Source of the DNA: Oceanimonas sp. GK1
Lineage (GTDB): Bacteria; Pseudomonadota; Gammaproteobacteria; Enterobacterales; Aeromonadaceae
Direction: 5' to 3'
Assembly: GCF_000243075.1 (NCBI RefSeq)
Contig: NC_016745.1
Location: 2,683,001 to 2,747,000 of the forward strand
DNA length: 64,000 nucleotides
Positions within the stretch are counted from its first letter, which is position 1, and the number at the start of each line of letters is the position of its first letter. Positions 26,197-35,438 of the stretch are shown here, piece by piece. A program made the position numbers and the translations under genes. Under the pieces are notes generated by a model. That model ran no database searches and had not been told where the DNA came from. It saw nothing but the letters and a program-made list of their open reading frames with translations.

Positions 26197-27497
26197 GGCT
26201 GCGTCTCACCCACCTGGCCCTGACCCTGGCCCTGGCCATAGTGCTGGGCTCCGGCCTGGGCATCTACCTGACCTACCAGGCGGCCGATCAGGAGTTCCGG
26301 GATCTGCTTGATGAGGATCTGGAGCAGCAGACGGAATTGCTGGCCCGGCTGATGGCGGCCAGCCCCGGCGCCCTCTCCGACACCGAGCTGCGTGCGCTGC
26401 TCTCCCGCACCTTCAGGCACGACGATGAAGAAACCCTGCTGGTCACCATCACGGATCTGCAGACACGCCGTCAGCTCAGCAACCTGGACATGGCACAATG
26501 GCCGTCCGACACCAACAAAGGCCGGGTGACCCTGCAGTTTGATGGTCATGACTGGAGTGGCCGGCAGTACCGGCACGAACACATCCTGGTCCAGTTGCTG
26601 CGACGGGACGATTTGTACCGGGAGCTGCAGGGAGACATCGCCGAAGACATCATCACCCCGGCGCTGGCCAGCAGCGGCCTCACCCTGCTGCTGCTGGCCG
26701 CCCTGGTCGGTCTGGTGCTGTGGCCCCTCTCCCGCCTGATCCGCCAGCTGGAACAGCGCTCGGCCCAGGATCTGTCGCCCCTCAAACCAGAGTCGCCACT
26801 GCGGGAAGTGGCGGTGGTCAGCGAGCGCATCAACCAGCTGATGACCGATATCGCGGAAGTGCTGGAACGCGAACGGCGGTTTGCCGGGGAGCTGGTCCAT
26901 GAATTGCGCACGCCCCTGACCACCCTCAAACTGGAGCTGGCCTGCGAGGAACCGGACTTGCCGGCCATTAGCGCCGAAGTGGAGCGCATGGCCCGGGTGG
27001 TGGAACAACTGCTGCTGCTGGTGCGTCTTGATCAGGGCCGCTGGCACCACAGCTTTGCCCGCCAGCCGCTCAGGCCGATACTGGCGGCGGTGCTGGAGCG
27101 CTTTGGCCGGCGATTGCCCCCGGAGCAACGGCTGCTGAGCAGCCAGCTGGCCGACCTCGAGGCCAGGGTCGAGCCCACCCTGCTGGGCATCCTGCTCGAC
27201 AACCTGCTCAGCAACACCCGCCGCCACTGCCCCGCCGGCACCGCCGTGACCGTGAGCCTTCGGCGCGAGCACAATGAGGTGGTACTGGAGGTCACCGACA
27301 CCGGCCCCGGCATTTCCCCGCCGCTGCGCGCCAGCATGGGCCAGGGCCATACCCGCCTTGACAGCAAAAGCCAGGGGCTGGGGCTGGGGCTGGCCATCTG
27401 TCACCAGATTGCCCGGGCCCATGGCGGCCGACTCACCTTTCTGGCCCGGGAGGATGGGGCCCCGGGGCTGCGGGTTCGTCTGGCCATTCCTTTTTAA
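26193..27497 (+). CDS. qseC: Sensor histidine kinase, QseC-like
   Basis: A 434-residue membrane histidine kinase. One helix at about 7-28 and another at about 160-179 enclose a periplasmic sensor domain like that of QseC. The dimerisation helix contains ELVHELRTPLTTLKLELA with phospho-His236, followed by the ATP-binding motifs DNLLSNTRRH, DTGPGI and GLGLAICHQIARAHGG. Translation starts at GTG 26193, overlapping the qseB stop. The stop codon itself lies inside a direct repeat that looks like a PmrA/QseB box for the next gene. The signal sensed is not visible in the sequence. Confidence 0.87.
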   Translation: MRLRLTHLALTLALAIVLGSGLGIYLTYQAADQEFRDLLDEDLEQQTELLARLMAASPGALSDTELRALLSRTFRHDDEETLLVTITDLQTRRQLSNLDMAQWPSDTNKGRVTLQFDGHDWSGRQYRHEHILVQLLRRDDLYRELQGDIAEDIITPALASSGLTLLLLAALVGLVLWPLSRLIRQLEQRSAQDLSPLKPESPLREVAVVSERINQLMTDIAEVLERERRFAGELVHELRTPLTTLKLELACEEPDLPAISAEVERMARVVEQLLLLVRLDQGRWHHSFARQPLRPILAAVLERFGRRLPPEQRLLSSQLADLEARVEPTLLGILLDNLLSNTRRHCPAGTAVTVSLRREHNEVVLEVTDTGPGISPPLRASMGQGHTRLDSKSQGLGLGLAICHQIARAHGGRLTFLAREDGAPGLRVRLAIPF

Positions 27498-27525
27498 GGT
27501 TACGTTAAGGTTGCTTCACTATCAT
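27493..27525 (+). promoter_or_regulatory. PmrA/QseB-like box and promoter of ygiW
   Basis: TTTAAG (27493-27498), five bases, GTTAAG (27504-27509) match the direct-repeat pattern of PmrA/QseB-type regulators (half-site about YTTAAK, spacing five). TATCAT (27520-27525) follows ten bases later as a -10, so the box covers the -35 region as expected for an activator. The first half-site overlaps the qseC stop codon. Confidence 0.6.
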
Positions 27526-27559
27526 TGCCCTTGTCCCAATAACAACGGAGCATGAGACC

Positions 27560-27919
27560 ATGAACAAGCCTTTTAGCCTGACCCTGGCAGCCGTCACCCT
27601 TACCCTGCTTTCCGGCACTGCCCTGGCTGCCACCGGCGGCTTCAGCGGCCCGGATCGTACCGAACAGGTCAGCGTGTCCCAGGCGCTGGAACTTGGCGAT
27701 GACAGCCAGGTTCGCCTGACCGGCGTGATCACCGAATCCCTGGGCGACGAGAAATACCGCTTTCAGGATGACAGCGGCAGCCTGGTGGTGGAGATCGACA
27801 ATGAAGACTGGCAGGGCGTCGAAGCCACGCCCGATACCCGGCTGATATTGTGGGGAGAAATCGACAAGGACTGGAACGAAACCGAGCTGGACGTGGACAG
27901 GGTCGAGCTGGCGCCCTGA
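27560..27919 (+). CDS. ygiW: YgiW/YdeI-family periplasmic BOF-domain protein
   Basis: A 119-residue secreted protein: signal peptide MNKPFSLTLAAVTLTLLSGT-ALA, then a bacterial OB-fold (BOF) domain with SVSQALELGDDSQVRLTGVI, KYRFQDDSGSLVVEID and the end ELDVDRVEL. The family (YgiW, VisP) is linked to stress tolerance and envelope lipid modification. It follows qseBC with its own promoter, carrying a PmrA/QseB-like box, so it is probably a target of that two-component system, as in E. coli. A bidirectional terminator separates it from nadA. Confidence 0.92.
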   Translation: MNKPFSLTLAAVTLTLLSGTALAATGGFSGPDRTEQVSVSQALELGDDSQVRLTGVITESLGDEKYRFQDDSGSLVVEIDNEDWQGVEATPDTRLILWGEIDKDWNETELDVDRVELAP

Positions 27920-27937
27920 ACCAAGGATGAGCCCAAC

Positions 27938-27971
27938 AAAAAAAGCCGAAGGCAGGGCCTTCGGCTTTTTT
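27938..27971. terminator. Bidirectional terminator between ygiW and nadA
   Basis: AAAAAAAGCCGAAGGC and GCCTTCGGCTTTTTT pair around AGG. The hairpin lies between the convergent ygiW and nadA genes and has A- and T-runs on both sides. Confidence 0.92.
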
Positions 27972-27982
27972 ACGCGCCTCGA

Positions 27983-29044
27983 TCAGGCGTTGCCCTGTAC
28001 CTTCATTTTCAAGGCTTTGGCAAAGTTGAGCATGCGCTCCAGCGGGATCATGGCCTTGACCCGGGTGGCTTCATCCACGTGAATTTCGTGAGTTTCACCA
28101 CCGTCCTTCAGGGCGTCACGAATGGCCACCAGGCCGTTCATCGCCATCCAGGGGCAGTGGGCACAGCTGCGGCAGGTGGCACCGTTGCCGCCGGTGGGGG
28201 CTTCCACCATTTCCTTGTCGGGGCAGGCCTGCTGCATCTTGTAGAAAATGCCCTTGTCGGTGGCCACGATCAGCTTTTTGTGGGGCAGGTCTTTGGCGGC
28301 CTGGATCAGCTGACTGGTGGAGCCCACCGCGTCCGCCAGCTCCACCACCGACTGGGGCGACTCCGGATGCACCAGCACGGCAGCATCGGGGTTCTGGGCC
28401 TTGAGTTCCTTCAGGGCCTTGGCACGAAACTCGTCGTGGACGATGCAGGCGCCCTGCCAGCGCAGCATTTCACAACCGGTCTGCTTTTCGATATAGGCAC
28501 CCAGGTGACGGTCCGGTGCCCAGATGATCTTGTGGCCTTCGCTGTCGAGGTGCTCGACGATTTCCAGCGCAATGCTGGAGGTCACCACCCAGTCGGCCCG
28601 GGCCTTGACCGCCGCCGAGGTATTGGCATACACCACCACGGTGTGATCGGGATGGGCATCGCAAAAGGCAGCAAATTCATCGGCCGGGCAGCCCAGATCC
28701 AGGGAGCATTCCGCTTCCAGGGTGGGCATCAGCACGGTTTTTTCCGGGCTCAGGATCTTGGAGGTCTCGCCCATAAAGCGCACCCCGGCCACGATCAGGG
28801 TTTGTGCCTCGTGCTCCTTGCCAAAACGGGCCATTTCCAGGGAGTCGGCCACACAGCCGCCGGTTTCCTCGGCCAGCGCCTGGATTTCAGGATCGGTGTA
28901 ATAGTGCGCCACCAGCACCGCATTGCGGGCTTTCAGCAGGGTCTTGATTTCATCCTTCAGCGCTCGCTGCTGCTCCGCGCTGAGCGGGGCCGGCTTGGCA
29001 GGAAAAGGATAGTCAAATTCGACAATATCAACAGCTTCAGTCAT
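27983..29044 (-). CDS. nadA: Quinolinate synthase
   Basis: NadA condenses iminoaspartate with dihydroxyacetone phosphate to make quinolinate for NAD synthesis. The protein (353 residues from ATG 29044) carries the three cysteine segments for its [4Fe-4S] cluster: [23 protein letters not shown] and [15 protein letters not shown]. It also has [20 protein letters not shown] and VIVYAN-like [18 protein letters not shown] start seven codons upstream (29065) is possible; neither has a strong ribosome binding site. As in E. coli, nadA lies downstream of the cpoB-tRNA-Lys/Val region; here it follows the tRNA array on the same strand. Confidence 0.95.
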   Translation of the reverse strand: MTEAVDIVEFDYPFPAKPAPLSAEQQRALKDEIKTLLKARNAVLVAHYYTDPEIQALAEETGGCVADSLEMARFGKEHEAQTLIVAGVRFMGETSKILSPEKTVLMPTLEAECSLDLGCPADEFAAFCDAHPDHTVVVYANTSAAVKARADWVVTSSIALEIVEHLDSEGHKIIWAPDRHLGAYIEKQTGCEMLRWQGACIVHDEFRAKALKELKAQNPDAAVLVHPESPQSVVELADAVGSTSQLIQAAKDLPHKKLIVATDKGIFYKMQQACPDKEMVEAPTGGNGATCRSCAHCPWMAMNGLVAIRDALKDGGETHEIHVDEATRVKAMIPLERMLNFAKALKMKVQGNA

Positions 29045-29173
29045 GGCGGTGTGCCGGTGCTCCATCCAGATAACATACTGGCGCCATTATACCGCCGAAC
29101 ACGGGGCAACCCAAATTTACGTTAACAACAGGAAGCAGCAGGACGTGGAATACTGAAGGGGAATGGGAAAAAC

Positions 29174-29249
29174 TGGTGGGTCGTGCAGGATTCGAACCTG
29201 CGACCAATTGATTAAAAGTCAACTGCTCTACCAACTGAGCTAACGACCC
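29174..29249 (-). tRNA. tRNA-Lys(TTT), copy nearest nadA
   Basis: 76 bases including encoded CCA; starts GGGTCGTTAGCTCAG, anticodon loop CTTTTAA, TTCGAATC in the T arm. Its first 15 bases are repeated just upstream in a 47-base tandem duplication. Confidence 0.97.
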
Positions 29250-29328
29250 GTATAAACGGAAGCTTATTCATTCGGAATAAGCTGAGCTAACGACCCGTAT
29301 AAACGGAAGCTTATTCATTCGGAATAAG
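29235..29328 (-). repeat. 47-bp perfect tandem duplication with a tRNA-Lys 5' fragment
   Basis: Bases 29235-29281 and 29282-29328 are identical. Each copy holds the first 15 bases of tRNA-Lys and a 32-base spacer with the hairpin CTTATTC-CGAAT-GAATAAG. Only the copy next to 29234 is continued by a full tRNA; the other is a 15-base remnant. Confidence 0.95.
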
Positions 29329-29404
29329 TGGTGGACGCTACTGGGATCGAACCAGTGACCCCCTCCTTGTAAGGGAGGTGCTCTCCCGGCTGAGCTAAGC
29401 GTCC
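29329..29404 (-). tRNA. tRNA-Val(TAC), type A
   Basis: 76 bases with encoded CCA; acceptor stem GGACGCT, anticodon loop CTTACAA. Uridine-34 is a likely substrate of the CmoA/CmoB pathway encoded at 42.8-44.5 kb. Confidence 0.97.
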
Positions 29405-29411
29405 GGGAATC

Positions 29412-29487
29412 TGGTGGGTCGTGCAGGATTCGAACCTGCGACCAATTGATTAAAAGTCAACTGCTCTACCAACTGAGCTAACGACCC
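29412..29487 (-). tRNA. tRNA-Lys(TTT)
   Basis: 76 bases with encoded CCA, identical to the other four tRNA-Lys genes of the array; seven bases separate it from the next tRNA-Val. Confidence 0.97.
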
Positions 29488-29512
29488 GAATTGTGTCACT
29501 TTCCTCGGAAAG

Positions 29513-29588
29513 TGGTGGGTGATACTGGGCTCGAACCAGTGACCCCCTCCTTGTAAGGGAGGTGCTCTCCCAGCTGAGCTAATCACCC
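29513..29588 (-). tRNA. tRNA-Val(TAC), type B
   Basis: 76 bases with encoded CCA; acceptor stem GGGTGAT pairs with ATCACCC, differing from type A, while the anticodon arm is the same. Confidence 0.97.
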
Positions 29589-29617
29589 TGGGTGCACTTT
29601 TAAGAAAGTACTAAAAC

Positions 29618-29693
29618 TGGTGGACGCTACTGGGATCGAACCAGTGACCCCCTCCTTGTAAGGGAGGTGCTCTCCCGGCTGAGCTAAGCGTCC
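29618..29693 (-). tRNA. tRNA-Val(TAC), type A
   Basis: 76 bases with encoded CCA, acceptor stem GGACGCT, anticodon TAC; same sequence as the copy at 29329. Confidence 0.97.
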
Positions 29694-29699
29694 GGGAAC

Positions 29700-29775
29700 T
29701 GGTGGGTCGTGCAGGATTCGAACCTGCGACCAATTGATTAAAAGTCAACTGCTCTACCAACTGAGCTAACGACCC
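29700..29775 (-). tRNA. tRNA-Lys(TTT)
   Basis: 76 bases with encoded CCA, identical to the other copies; followed in the transcript by tRNA-Val type A after six bases. Confidence 0.97.
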
Positions 29776-29800
29776 GAATTGTGTCACTTTCCTCGGAAAG

Positions 29801-29876
29801 TGGTGGGTGATACTGGGCTCGAACCAGTGACCCCCTCCTTGTAAGGGAGGTGCTCTCCCAGCTGAGCTAATCACCC
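29801..29876 (-). tRNA. tRNA-Val(TAC), type B
   Basis: 76 bases with encoded CCA, acceptor stem GGGTGAT; part of the second Lys-ValA-ValB unit. Confidence 0.97.
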
Positions 29877-29906
29877 TGGGTGCACTTTTAGCAAAAGTAC
29901 CAAAAC

Positions 29907-29982
29907 TGGTGGACGCTACTGGGATCGAACCAGTGACCCCCTCCTTGTAAGGGAGGTGCTCTCCCGGCTGAGCTAAGCGTCC
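29907..29982 (-). tRNA. tRNA-Val(TAC), type A
   Basis: 76 bases with encoded CCA, acceptor stem GGACGCT, anticodon TAC. Confidence 0.97.
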
Positions 29983-29989
29983 GGGAATC

Positions 29990-30065
29990 TGGTGGGTCGT
30001 GCAGGATTCGAACCTGCGACCAATTGATTAAAAGTCAACTGCTCTACCAACTGAGCTAACGACCC
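29990..30065 (-). tRNA. tRNA-Lys(TTT)
   Basis: 76 bases with encoded CCA, identical to the other copies. Confidence 0.97.
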
Positions 30066-30090
30066 GAATTGTGTCACTTTCCTCGGAAAG

Positions 30091-30166
30091 TGGTGGGTGA
30101 TACTGGGCTCGAACCAGTGACCCCCTCCTTGTAAGGGAGGTGCTCTCCCAGCTGAGCTAATCACCC
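30091..30166 (-). tRNA. tRNA-Val(TAC), type B
   Basis: 76 bases with encoded CCA, acceptor stem GGGTGAT; first type B copy in transcription order. Confidence 0.97.
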
Positions 30167-30195
30167 TGGGTGCACTTTTAAGAAAGTACCAAAAC

Positions 30196-30271
30196 TGGTG
30201 GACGCTACTGGGATCGAACCAGTGACCCCCTCCTTGTAAGGGAGGTGCTCTCCCGGCTGAGCTAAGCGTCC
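30196..30271 (-). tRNA. tRNA-Val(TAC), type A
   Basis: 76 bases with encoded CCA, acceptor stem GGACGCT; first type A copy in transcription order. Confidence 0.97.
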
Positions 30272-30278
30272 GGGAATC

Positions 30279-30354
30279 TGGTGGGTCGTGCAGGATTCGA
30301 ACCTGCGACCAATTGATTAAAAGTCAACTGCTCTACCAACTGAGCTAACGACCC
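30279..30354 (-). tRNA. tRNA-Lys(TTT), promoter-proximal copy
   Basis: 76 bases with encoded CCA; first gene of the array, about 40 bases after a stable-RNA-type promoter. Confidence 0.97.
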
Positions 30355-30394
30355 GTGCTGGTGGGTGGCTGCTGCCCCCTGCCAACGGCGGCCT

Positions 30395-30422
30395 ATATTA
30401 CGGATTTAATTGTGTGACGCAA
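30395..30422 (-). promoter_or_regulatory. Promoter of the tRNA array
   Basis: On the minus strand TTGCGT, 16 bases, TAATAT, then a GC-rich discriminator (AGGCCGCCG), the pattern of stringently controlled stable-RNA promoters. It lies 40 bases before the first tRNA-Lys and after cpoB. Confidence 0.65.
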
Positions 30423-30494
30423 CAGCTAAATTATCATTTTATTTCGTTTGCTCAAGGAACAAGCGACTCTCACAAAATTCCGCCAATCCGCCGT

Positions 30495-31268
30495 TTATTT
30501 CATCGCATCCAGGTTTTCCTGTGCCAGCCGCGCGGCACTGCTGCCAGCGTATTCGCTCAGTACCTGCTCAAAATGTTGTCGGGCCTGACCGTCGTCTTTT
30601 TGCTCCCGGGCAATCAGCCCCAGCTTGAGCAGGGAATCCGCCCGCTTGTTGGACTTGGGATACGCCTCCACCACCCGGGCAAACTGGGCCTTGGACTGAT
30701 CAAAGCGCTTTTGGGCATACAGCAGCTGTCCCAGCCAGTAGTGGGCATTGGGCACATAGGTGGACTGGGGGTACTGGGTAATGAAACGGGCAAAGGCCGG
30801 AATGGCGGCGTTGTAGTCCTTGTCCTGCAACACCAGGTTCACCGCCCTGTCGTAGGTGGCCTGCTCATCGCCGGCGGGCTCGGGATCGGGAGTGGCCTGA
30901 CTGGACGCAGCCCGGCTGGCCGCCGGGGCCGGCTCAGCAGCGCTTGCCGGCGCCTCCGATGCCCCCCTGGGAGACGAGGCGGCTTCCTGCTGGGCCGCCA
31001 GCATGCTGCGCTGGCGCTCTATCACCTGCTCCAGCCGGTAGCTCTGCTCTTCCAGCAGGCCACGCAATTCGCTCAGCTCCTGCTGCATGGCATTGAGCTG
31101 ACGTTGTTGATCGATCTGCGCCTGGCTGCGGGCACTGAAGCCCCGCTCCAGCTCGGCCAGGCGCTCATTGACGGAGCCGCTGCCACCCACACTGGCCACC
31201 GGGGCCTGGGCCCAGCTGGCGGTGGATAAAACAGCGGCCATCGAAATGGCCGCGAATTTAATCATCAT
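30495..31268 (-). CDS. cpoB: Cell division coordinator CpoB (YbgF)
   Basis: A 257-residue periplasmic protein that links Tol-Pal with peptidoglycan synthesis during division. Signal peptide of about 20 residues, an N-terminal coiled coil for trimerisation (VNERLAELERGFSARSQAQI, QELSELRGLLEEQSYRLEQV), an Ala-Pro-rich linker, and C-terminal TPR repeats (YDRAVNLVLQDKDYNAAIPA, YWLGQLLYAQKRFDQSKAQF, HFEQVLSEYAGSSAA). It is the last gene of the tol-pal operon, 16 bases after pal, and precedes the tRNA-Lys/Val array as in E. coli. Confidence 0.94.
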   Translation of the reverse strand: MMIKFAAISMAAVLSTASWAQAPVASVGGSGSVNERLAELERGFSARSQAQIDQQRQLNAMQQELSELRGLLEEQSYRLEQVIERQRSMLAAQQEAASSPRGASEAPASAAEPAPAASRAASSQATPDPEPAGDEQATYDRAVNLVLQDKDYNAAIPAFARFITQYPQSTYVPNAHYWLGQLLYAQKRFDQSKAQFARVVEAYPKSNKRADSLLKLGLIAREQKDDGQARQHFEQVLSEYAGSSAARLAQENLDAMK

Positions 31269-31284
31269 GTAACCGGATCAGTCC

Positions 31285-31812
31285 TTAGTAAACCAGTACC
31301 GCGCGGCGGTTTTTGGCAAAACCGTCTTCGCTGCGGGACGTATCAATCGGCTTTTCCTCGCCGTAGCTGACGATGGCCAGCTGAGAGCCGCTCACACCCA
31401 GGCTTTGCAGGTAGCTGGTAACCGCCTTGGCACGACGCTCGCCCAGGGCGATGTTGTACTCGGGAGTACCGCGCTCATCGGCATGACCTTCCACCAGAAT
31501 GCTCACATTGGGGTTGGAACGCAGGAAACTGGCATGGGCTTCCAGCACCTGAGCATAGTGGCCGGTTACTTCGTCCCGGTCGAACTCGAAGTAGATCACG
31601 TTTTCACGACGCAGGGCTTCGTATTGCTGACGCATCTGCTCTTCGGCGGACAAGGCGCCTCCGGTCTGGGCACCACCAGTCTGAACGCCACCGTCCTGGT
31701 AGCTGCCGTCAGCGCCGGACATGGTGTCGGAGTCGCCGGTGGAGCTACATGCAGCCAGGGTCAACATGGGAAGTGCTACCGCCAGACTCTGAAGCAGTTT
31801 TTTCATTTGCAT
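31285..31812 (-). CDS. pal: Peptidoglycan-associated lipoprotein Pal
   Basis: A 175-residue outer-membrane lipoprotein. The signal ends in lipobox LAAC (Cys22), then a flexible Gly-Gln-rich linker, and an OmpA-like peptidoglycan-binding domain from about residue 70: VIYFEFDRDEV, ILVEGHADERGTPEYNIALG, ERRAKAVTSYLQSLGVSGSQ. Pal binds peptidoglycan and TolB and is recycled by TolQRA. ATG 31812 follows AAGGA by seven bases; ATG 31806 is the alternative. It lies between tolB and cpoB on the same strand. Confidence 0.96.
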   Translation of the reverse strand: MQMKKLLQSLAVALPMLTLAACSSTGDSDTMSGADGSYQDGGVQTGGAQTGGALSAEEQMRQQYEALRRENVIYFEFDRDEVTGHYAQVLEAHASFLRSNPNVSILVEGHADERGTPEYNIALGERRAKAVTSYLQSLGVSGSQLAIVSYGEEKPIDTSRSEDGFAKNRRAVLVY

Positions 31813-31837
31813 GGTTTTTCCTTAGAAAAAGCAATTT

Positions 31838-33139
31838 TTAGTTTAGAAACGGTGACCACGCCGGTGAGCGGACATCGCCGCTGCGCGCCGGCAGCCTGGC
31901 CTTGAAACGACCATCCATCGATACCAGGGACAGCACCTGCCGGCCCTGATAGGTGGTACTGTAGATGATCATGGTGCCGTTGGGCGCCGGGCTCGGAGAC
32001 TCATCCAGCTGTGTTTCGGTCAACACCTGCAGATAGCCTCCGTCCAGCTCCTGTCGGGCAATCCGGTATTGCCCCTGGGAGCGGCTGACCAGCACCATGT
32101 TCTGACCGTCTGCCGTGACCCGGGGGCCCAGATTCATGTCTCCCTCAAAGGTCACGCGGCGGGCATTGCCGCTGCCCGGCTCGGTGCGGTAGACCTGTGG
32201 CCGGCCGCCCCGTTCGGAGACAAAATAAATACTTTTTCCGTCCGCCGACCAGGTCGGCTCGGTGTCGATTGTGCGGTTATTGGTCACCCGGGTCAACTGG
32301 CCACTGGCCAGAGTGAGTACATAAACCTCGGGCTGACCATCCCGGGACAGCACCAGCGCCAGCCGGCTGCCGTCGGGGGACCAGGCGGGGGCGCCATTGA
32401 TGCCAGGCTGGGAGCTCACCACCCGGCGTTGCTGGCTGTAAATATCCTGCACCACAATCTCGGCCTTCTTGTTTTCAAAGGACACATAAGCCAGTTTACG
32501 GCCGTCCGGCGACCAGGCCGGCGACATCAGCGGCTCCCGGGAGCGCAGCAGCACCTGCTCGTTGAAGCCGTCGTAATCGGCGATCATCAGCTGGTACGGA
32601 TACTGGGCACCGTGCTGCACGTTAACGTAGGCGATGCGGGTAAGAAACGCGCCCTTGATGCCGGTCAGCTTCTCAAACACGATGTCGGCAATACGGTGAG
32701 CGTACTGGCGCAACTGGGCGGCGGGCACGGTGGCACTGCGGCTTTCCAGCAGCTGGGCGCCGTTACCGCCGAGCACGTCGGCCAGCTCAAAGCTGATGCG
32801 ATACTGGTTGTTGCCCGCCGGCGCAATGCTGCCCACCACCACGGCTTCCGCCTGGCGCGAACGCCACAGCATGGGGTCCAGCTGATCGGCCCGGGACACC
32901 CGCTGGGGCAGCGCATTGCGGTCCAGCGGCCGGAACATGCCGCTGTTGCGCAGATCGTTGGCAATCACCTCGGACAGCTCCTGGGGGGCGGCGCCACCGC
33001 CGGTCCATTCAAAGGGTACCACCGCCACCGGCCGGGCACTGTCTATGCCGCCGGTGATCACTATGTCCAGCGCCGCCTGGGCTCGTCCTGCCAGCATCAG
33101 CAGCGGCAGCCATAACCACAACCATCGTTTTGTCATCAT
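31838..33139 (-). CDS. tolB: Tol-Pal system beta-propeller protein TolB
   Basis: A 433-residue periplasmic protein that binds Pal and TolA. A signal peptide (ending GRAQA) is followed by an N-terminal alpha/beta domain ([20 protein letters not shown]) and a six-bladed propeller with repeated [53 protein letters not shown] motifs. The start ATG 33139 overlaps the tolA stop (TGATG) and follows GAGG; a TTG three bases upstream is less likely. It is within the ybgC-tolQRAB-pal-cpoB operon. Confidence 0.95.
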   Translation of the reverse strand: MMTKRWLWLWLPLLMLAGRAQAALDIVITGGIDSARPVAVVPFEWTGGGAAPQELSEVIANDLRNSGMFRPLDRNALPQRVSRADQLDPMLWRSRQAEAVVVGSIAPAGNNQYRISFELADVLGGNGAQLLESRSATVPAAQLRQYAHRIADIVFEKLTGIKGAFLTRIAYVNVQHGAQYPYQLMIADYDGFNEQVLLRSREPLMSPAWSPDGRKLAYVSFENKKAEIVVQDIYSQQRRVVSSQPGINGAPAWSPDGSRLALVLSRDGQPEVYVLTLASGQLTRVTNNRTIDTEPTWSADGKSIYFVSERGGRPQVYRTEPGSGNARRVTFEGDMNLGPRVTADGQNMVLVSRSQGQYRIARQELDGGYLQVLTETQLDESPSPAPNGTMIIYSTTYQGRQVLSLVSMDGRFKARLPARSGDVRSPAWSPFLN

Positions 33140-34329
33140 CAAAGCCTCGGTATCAGGGTCAAATTCAGATTTTGCAGCTGTTTGTTCACGTCCGGATCCT
33201 TGGGCATGGGCAGGGTTCCGGTTTTGCGAATGGCCAACTCCGCCGAGCGGCAGACCTCTGCATCGCCCTGCCCCTGCCCTATGGTCAGAATAAGGCCATC
33301 GGGCGCCACCCGCACGTTAATGCGACACTGCTTGCCCACCATGGTCGGCCCCACCAGCCAGTTGCGCTGAATGGCGGCGATGATCATGCCGGTGTAGCGA
33401 TCCACTTCCGCGGCCGAGGCAGCGGACGACGCGCCTCCCGCCGAGCCGCCGCCCATCAGGGCTTCCAGATCCTTCATCGCCTGCTCGGCTTCCGCTTTTT
33501 TCTTGGCTTCCGCCGCCTTGCGGGCCGCTTCGGCTTCCGCCTGTTTCTTGGCCTCTGCCGCCTTGCGCTCGGCCTCGGCCTTCTTCTTCGCTTCCTCGGC
33601 CTTGCGCGCCGCCTCGGCTTCCGCCTGCTTCTTGGCTTCCGCCACCTTGCGTGCCGCCTCGGCCTTCTTCTTCGCTTCCTCGGCCTTGCGGGCCGCCTCG
33701 GCTTCCGCCTGTTTCTTCGCTTCTGCCGCCTTGCGTGCCGCCTCGGCCTCCGCCTGTTTCTTGGCTTCCGCCGCCTTGCGCGCCGCCTCGGCTTCCGCCT
33801 GCTTCTTGGCTTCTGCCGCCTTGCGCACTGCCTCGGCTTCCGCCTGTTTCTTCGCTTCCGCCGCCTTCTGCGCCGCTTCGGCTTCCGCCTGCTTTCTGGC
33901 CTCTTCCGCACGGCGGGCGGCTTCGGCCTGACGTTGCTGCTCCAGCACCTGTTGACGCTCCGCTTCGGCCTTGGCCTGCTGCTCGGCCACGGCCTTTTGC
34001 TGCTCGGCCTGGCGCGCCGCTTCGGCGGTGGCGGCTTGCTCCGCCGCCTGTCGTTCGGCTTCCTCGGCGGCCTTTTGCGCGGCCTCGGCTTTCGCCTGGG
34101 CCGCGGCCTGCTCGGCGTCGCGGTTTGCCTGCATTTCCGCCAGCCGCTCGGCCTGGGCCGCCACCATGCCGTCGTCGATCATGGTGGCTTCAATAATGGA
34201 CGCCGCCTGGGTCGGCCGCTTGGGCGTGTTGAAGTTGACCCCCACCAGCAGTATCACGCCGATCAGTACATGCAGCCCCAGCGAAATCACCAGCGCCTTG
34301 CGAATGCCCCCGCTCTGGTTATCAAACAC
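33139..34329 (-). CDS. tolA: TolA, inner-membrane-anchored periplasm-spanning protein
   Basis: A 396-residue protein. One N-terminal helix ([20 protein letters not shown]) anchors it; residues about 55-300 form a long Ala-Glu-Lys-rich helix with many near-copies of a 13-residue unit ([13 protein letters not shown]); the C-terminal domain III has [17 protein letters not shown] and [12 protein letters not shown]. It transmits energy from TolQR to Pal. The repeats give the plus strand a long false ORF. The stop overlaps tolB, and tolR ends four bases before it. Confidence 0.93.
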   Translation of the reverse strand: MFDNQSGGIRKALVISLGLHVLIGVILLVGVNFNTPKRPTQAASIIEATMIDDGMVAAQAERLAEMQANRDAEQAAAQAKAEAAQKAAEEAERQAAEQAATAEAARQAEQQKAVAEQQAKAEAERQQVLEQQRQAEAARRAEEARKQAEAEAAQKAAEAKKQAEAEAVRKAAEAKKQAEAEAARKAAEAKKQAEAEAARKAAEAKKQAEAEAARKAEEAKKKAEAARKVAEAKKQAEAEAARKAEEAKKKAEAERKAAEAKKQAEAEAARKAAEAKKKAEAEQAMKDLEALMGGGSAGGASSAASAAEVDRYTGMIIAAIQRNWLVGPTMVGKQCRINVRVAPDGLILTIGQGQGDAEVCRSAELAIRKTGTLPMPKDPDVNKQLQNLNLTLIPRL

Positions 34330-34332
34330 GCC

Positions 34333-34757
<425 letters not shown>

Positions 34758-34758
<1 letters not shown>

Positions 34759-35438
34759 TACTGGTTACCCGTGGTCACTTGCCGGTTGAGAATGGTGGAA
34801 AACTCATCCATGAAGTTGGCCAGGTGGTTTTCCAGCCGCTCGACCTGATAACTGAAACGGTTGTAGGCGATCACCGCCGGAATGGCGGCAAACAGGCCCA
34901 TGGCGGTAGCGATCAAGGCTTCGGCGATGCCCGGGGCCACCATGGCCAGGGTGGCCTGCTTGATTTCCGACAGGGCGATAAAGGCATTCATAATACCCCA
35001 GACGGTACCGAACAGACCGATATAGGGGCTGATGGAGCCGATGGTCGCCAGTACCGATAGATTGGTTTCCAGACGGTCCACTTCCCGGGACAGGGCCACA
35101 CGCATGGTGCGGTAGGTGCCTTCCAGTATGGTTTCCTGAGGCCGGCCCTGCTTTTGCAGACGCACAAACTCGCGAAAACCGGCGTGAAAGATCTGCTCCA
35201 TGCCGGCCAGGCTGTCGCGCCGGGCGTTGGACTCGTGATAGAGCCGGCTGAGATCGGCACCGGACCAGAACCGGTCTTCAAACTTGTCGGCGTCGGCCCG
35301 GGCGGAGGTGAGCACCCGGCGGCGATTGATGATCAGCGCCCAGGACAGCACCGACATGCCCACCAGCCCCAGCATCACCAGTTTGACCAGCAGGCTGGCC
35401 TGCAGAAAAAGACCTATAAACGAGATTTCAGCGTGCAC
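34758..35438 (-). CDS. tolQ: TolQ, Tol-Pal proton channel subunit
   Basis: A 226-residue inner-membrane protein of the MotA/TolQ/ExbB family, with three helices: [20 protein letters not shown], then [20 protein letters not shown] and [20 protein letters not shown]. It forms a pentamer around TolR. The gene overlaps the end of ybgC by 11 bases and the start of tolR by one base. Confidence 0.95.

Noticed and set aside
29395-30164. Several ORFs encoding repeated SSAGRAPPLQGGGHWF peptides
   Set aside because: They are translations of the tRNA-Val and tRNA-Lys genes.
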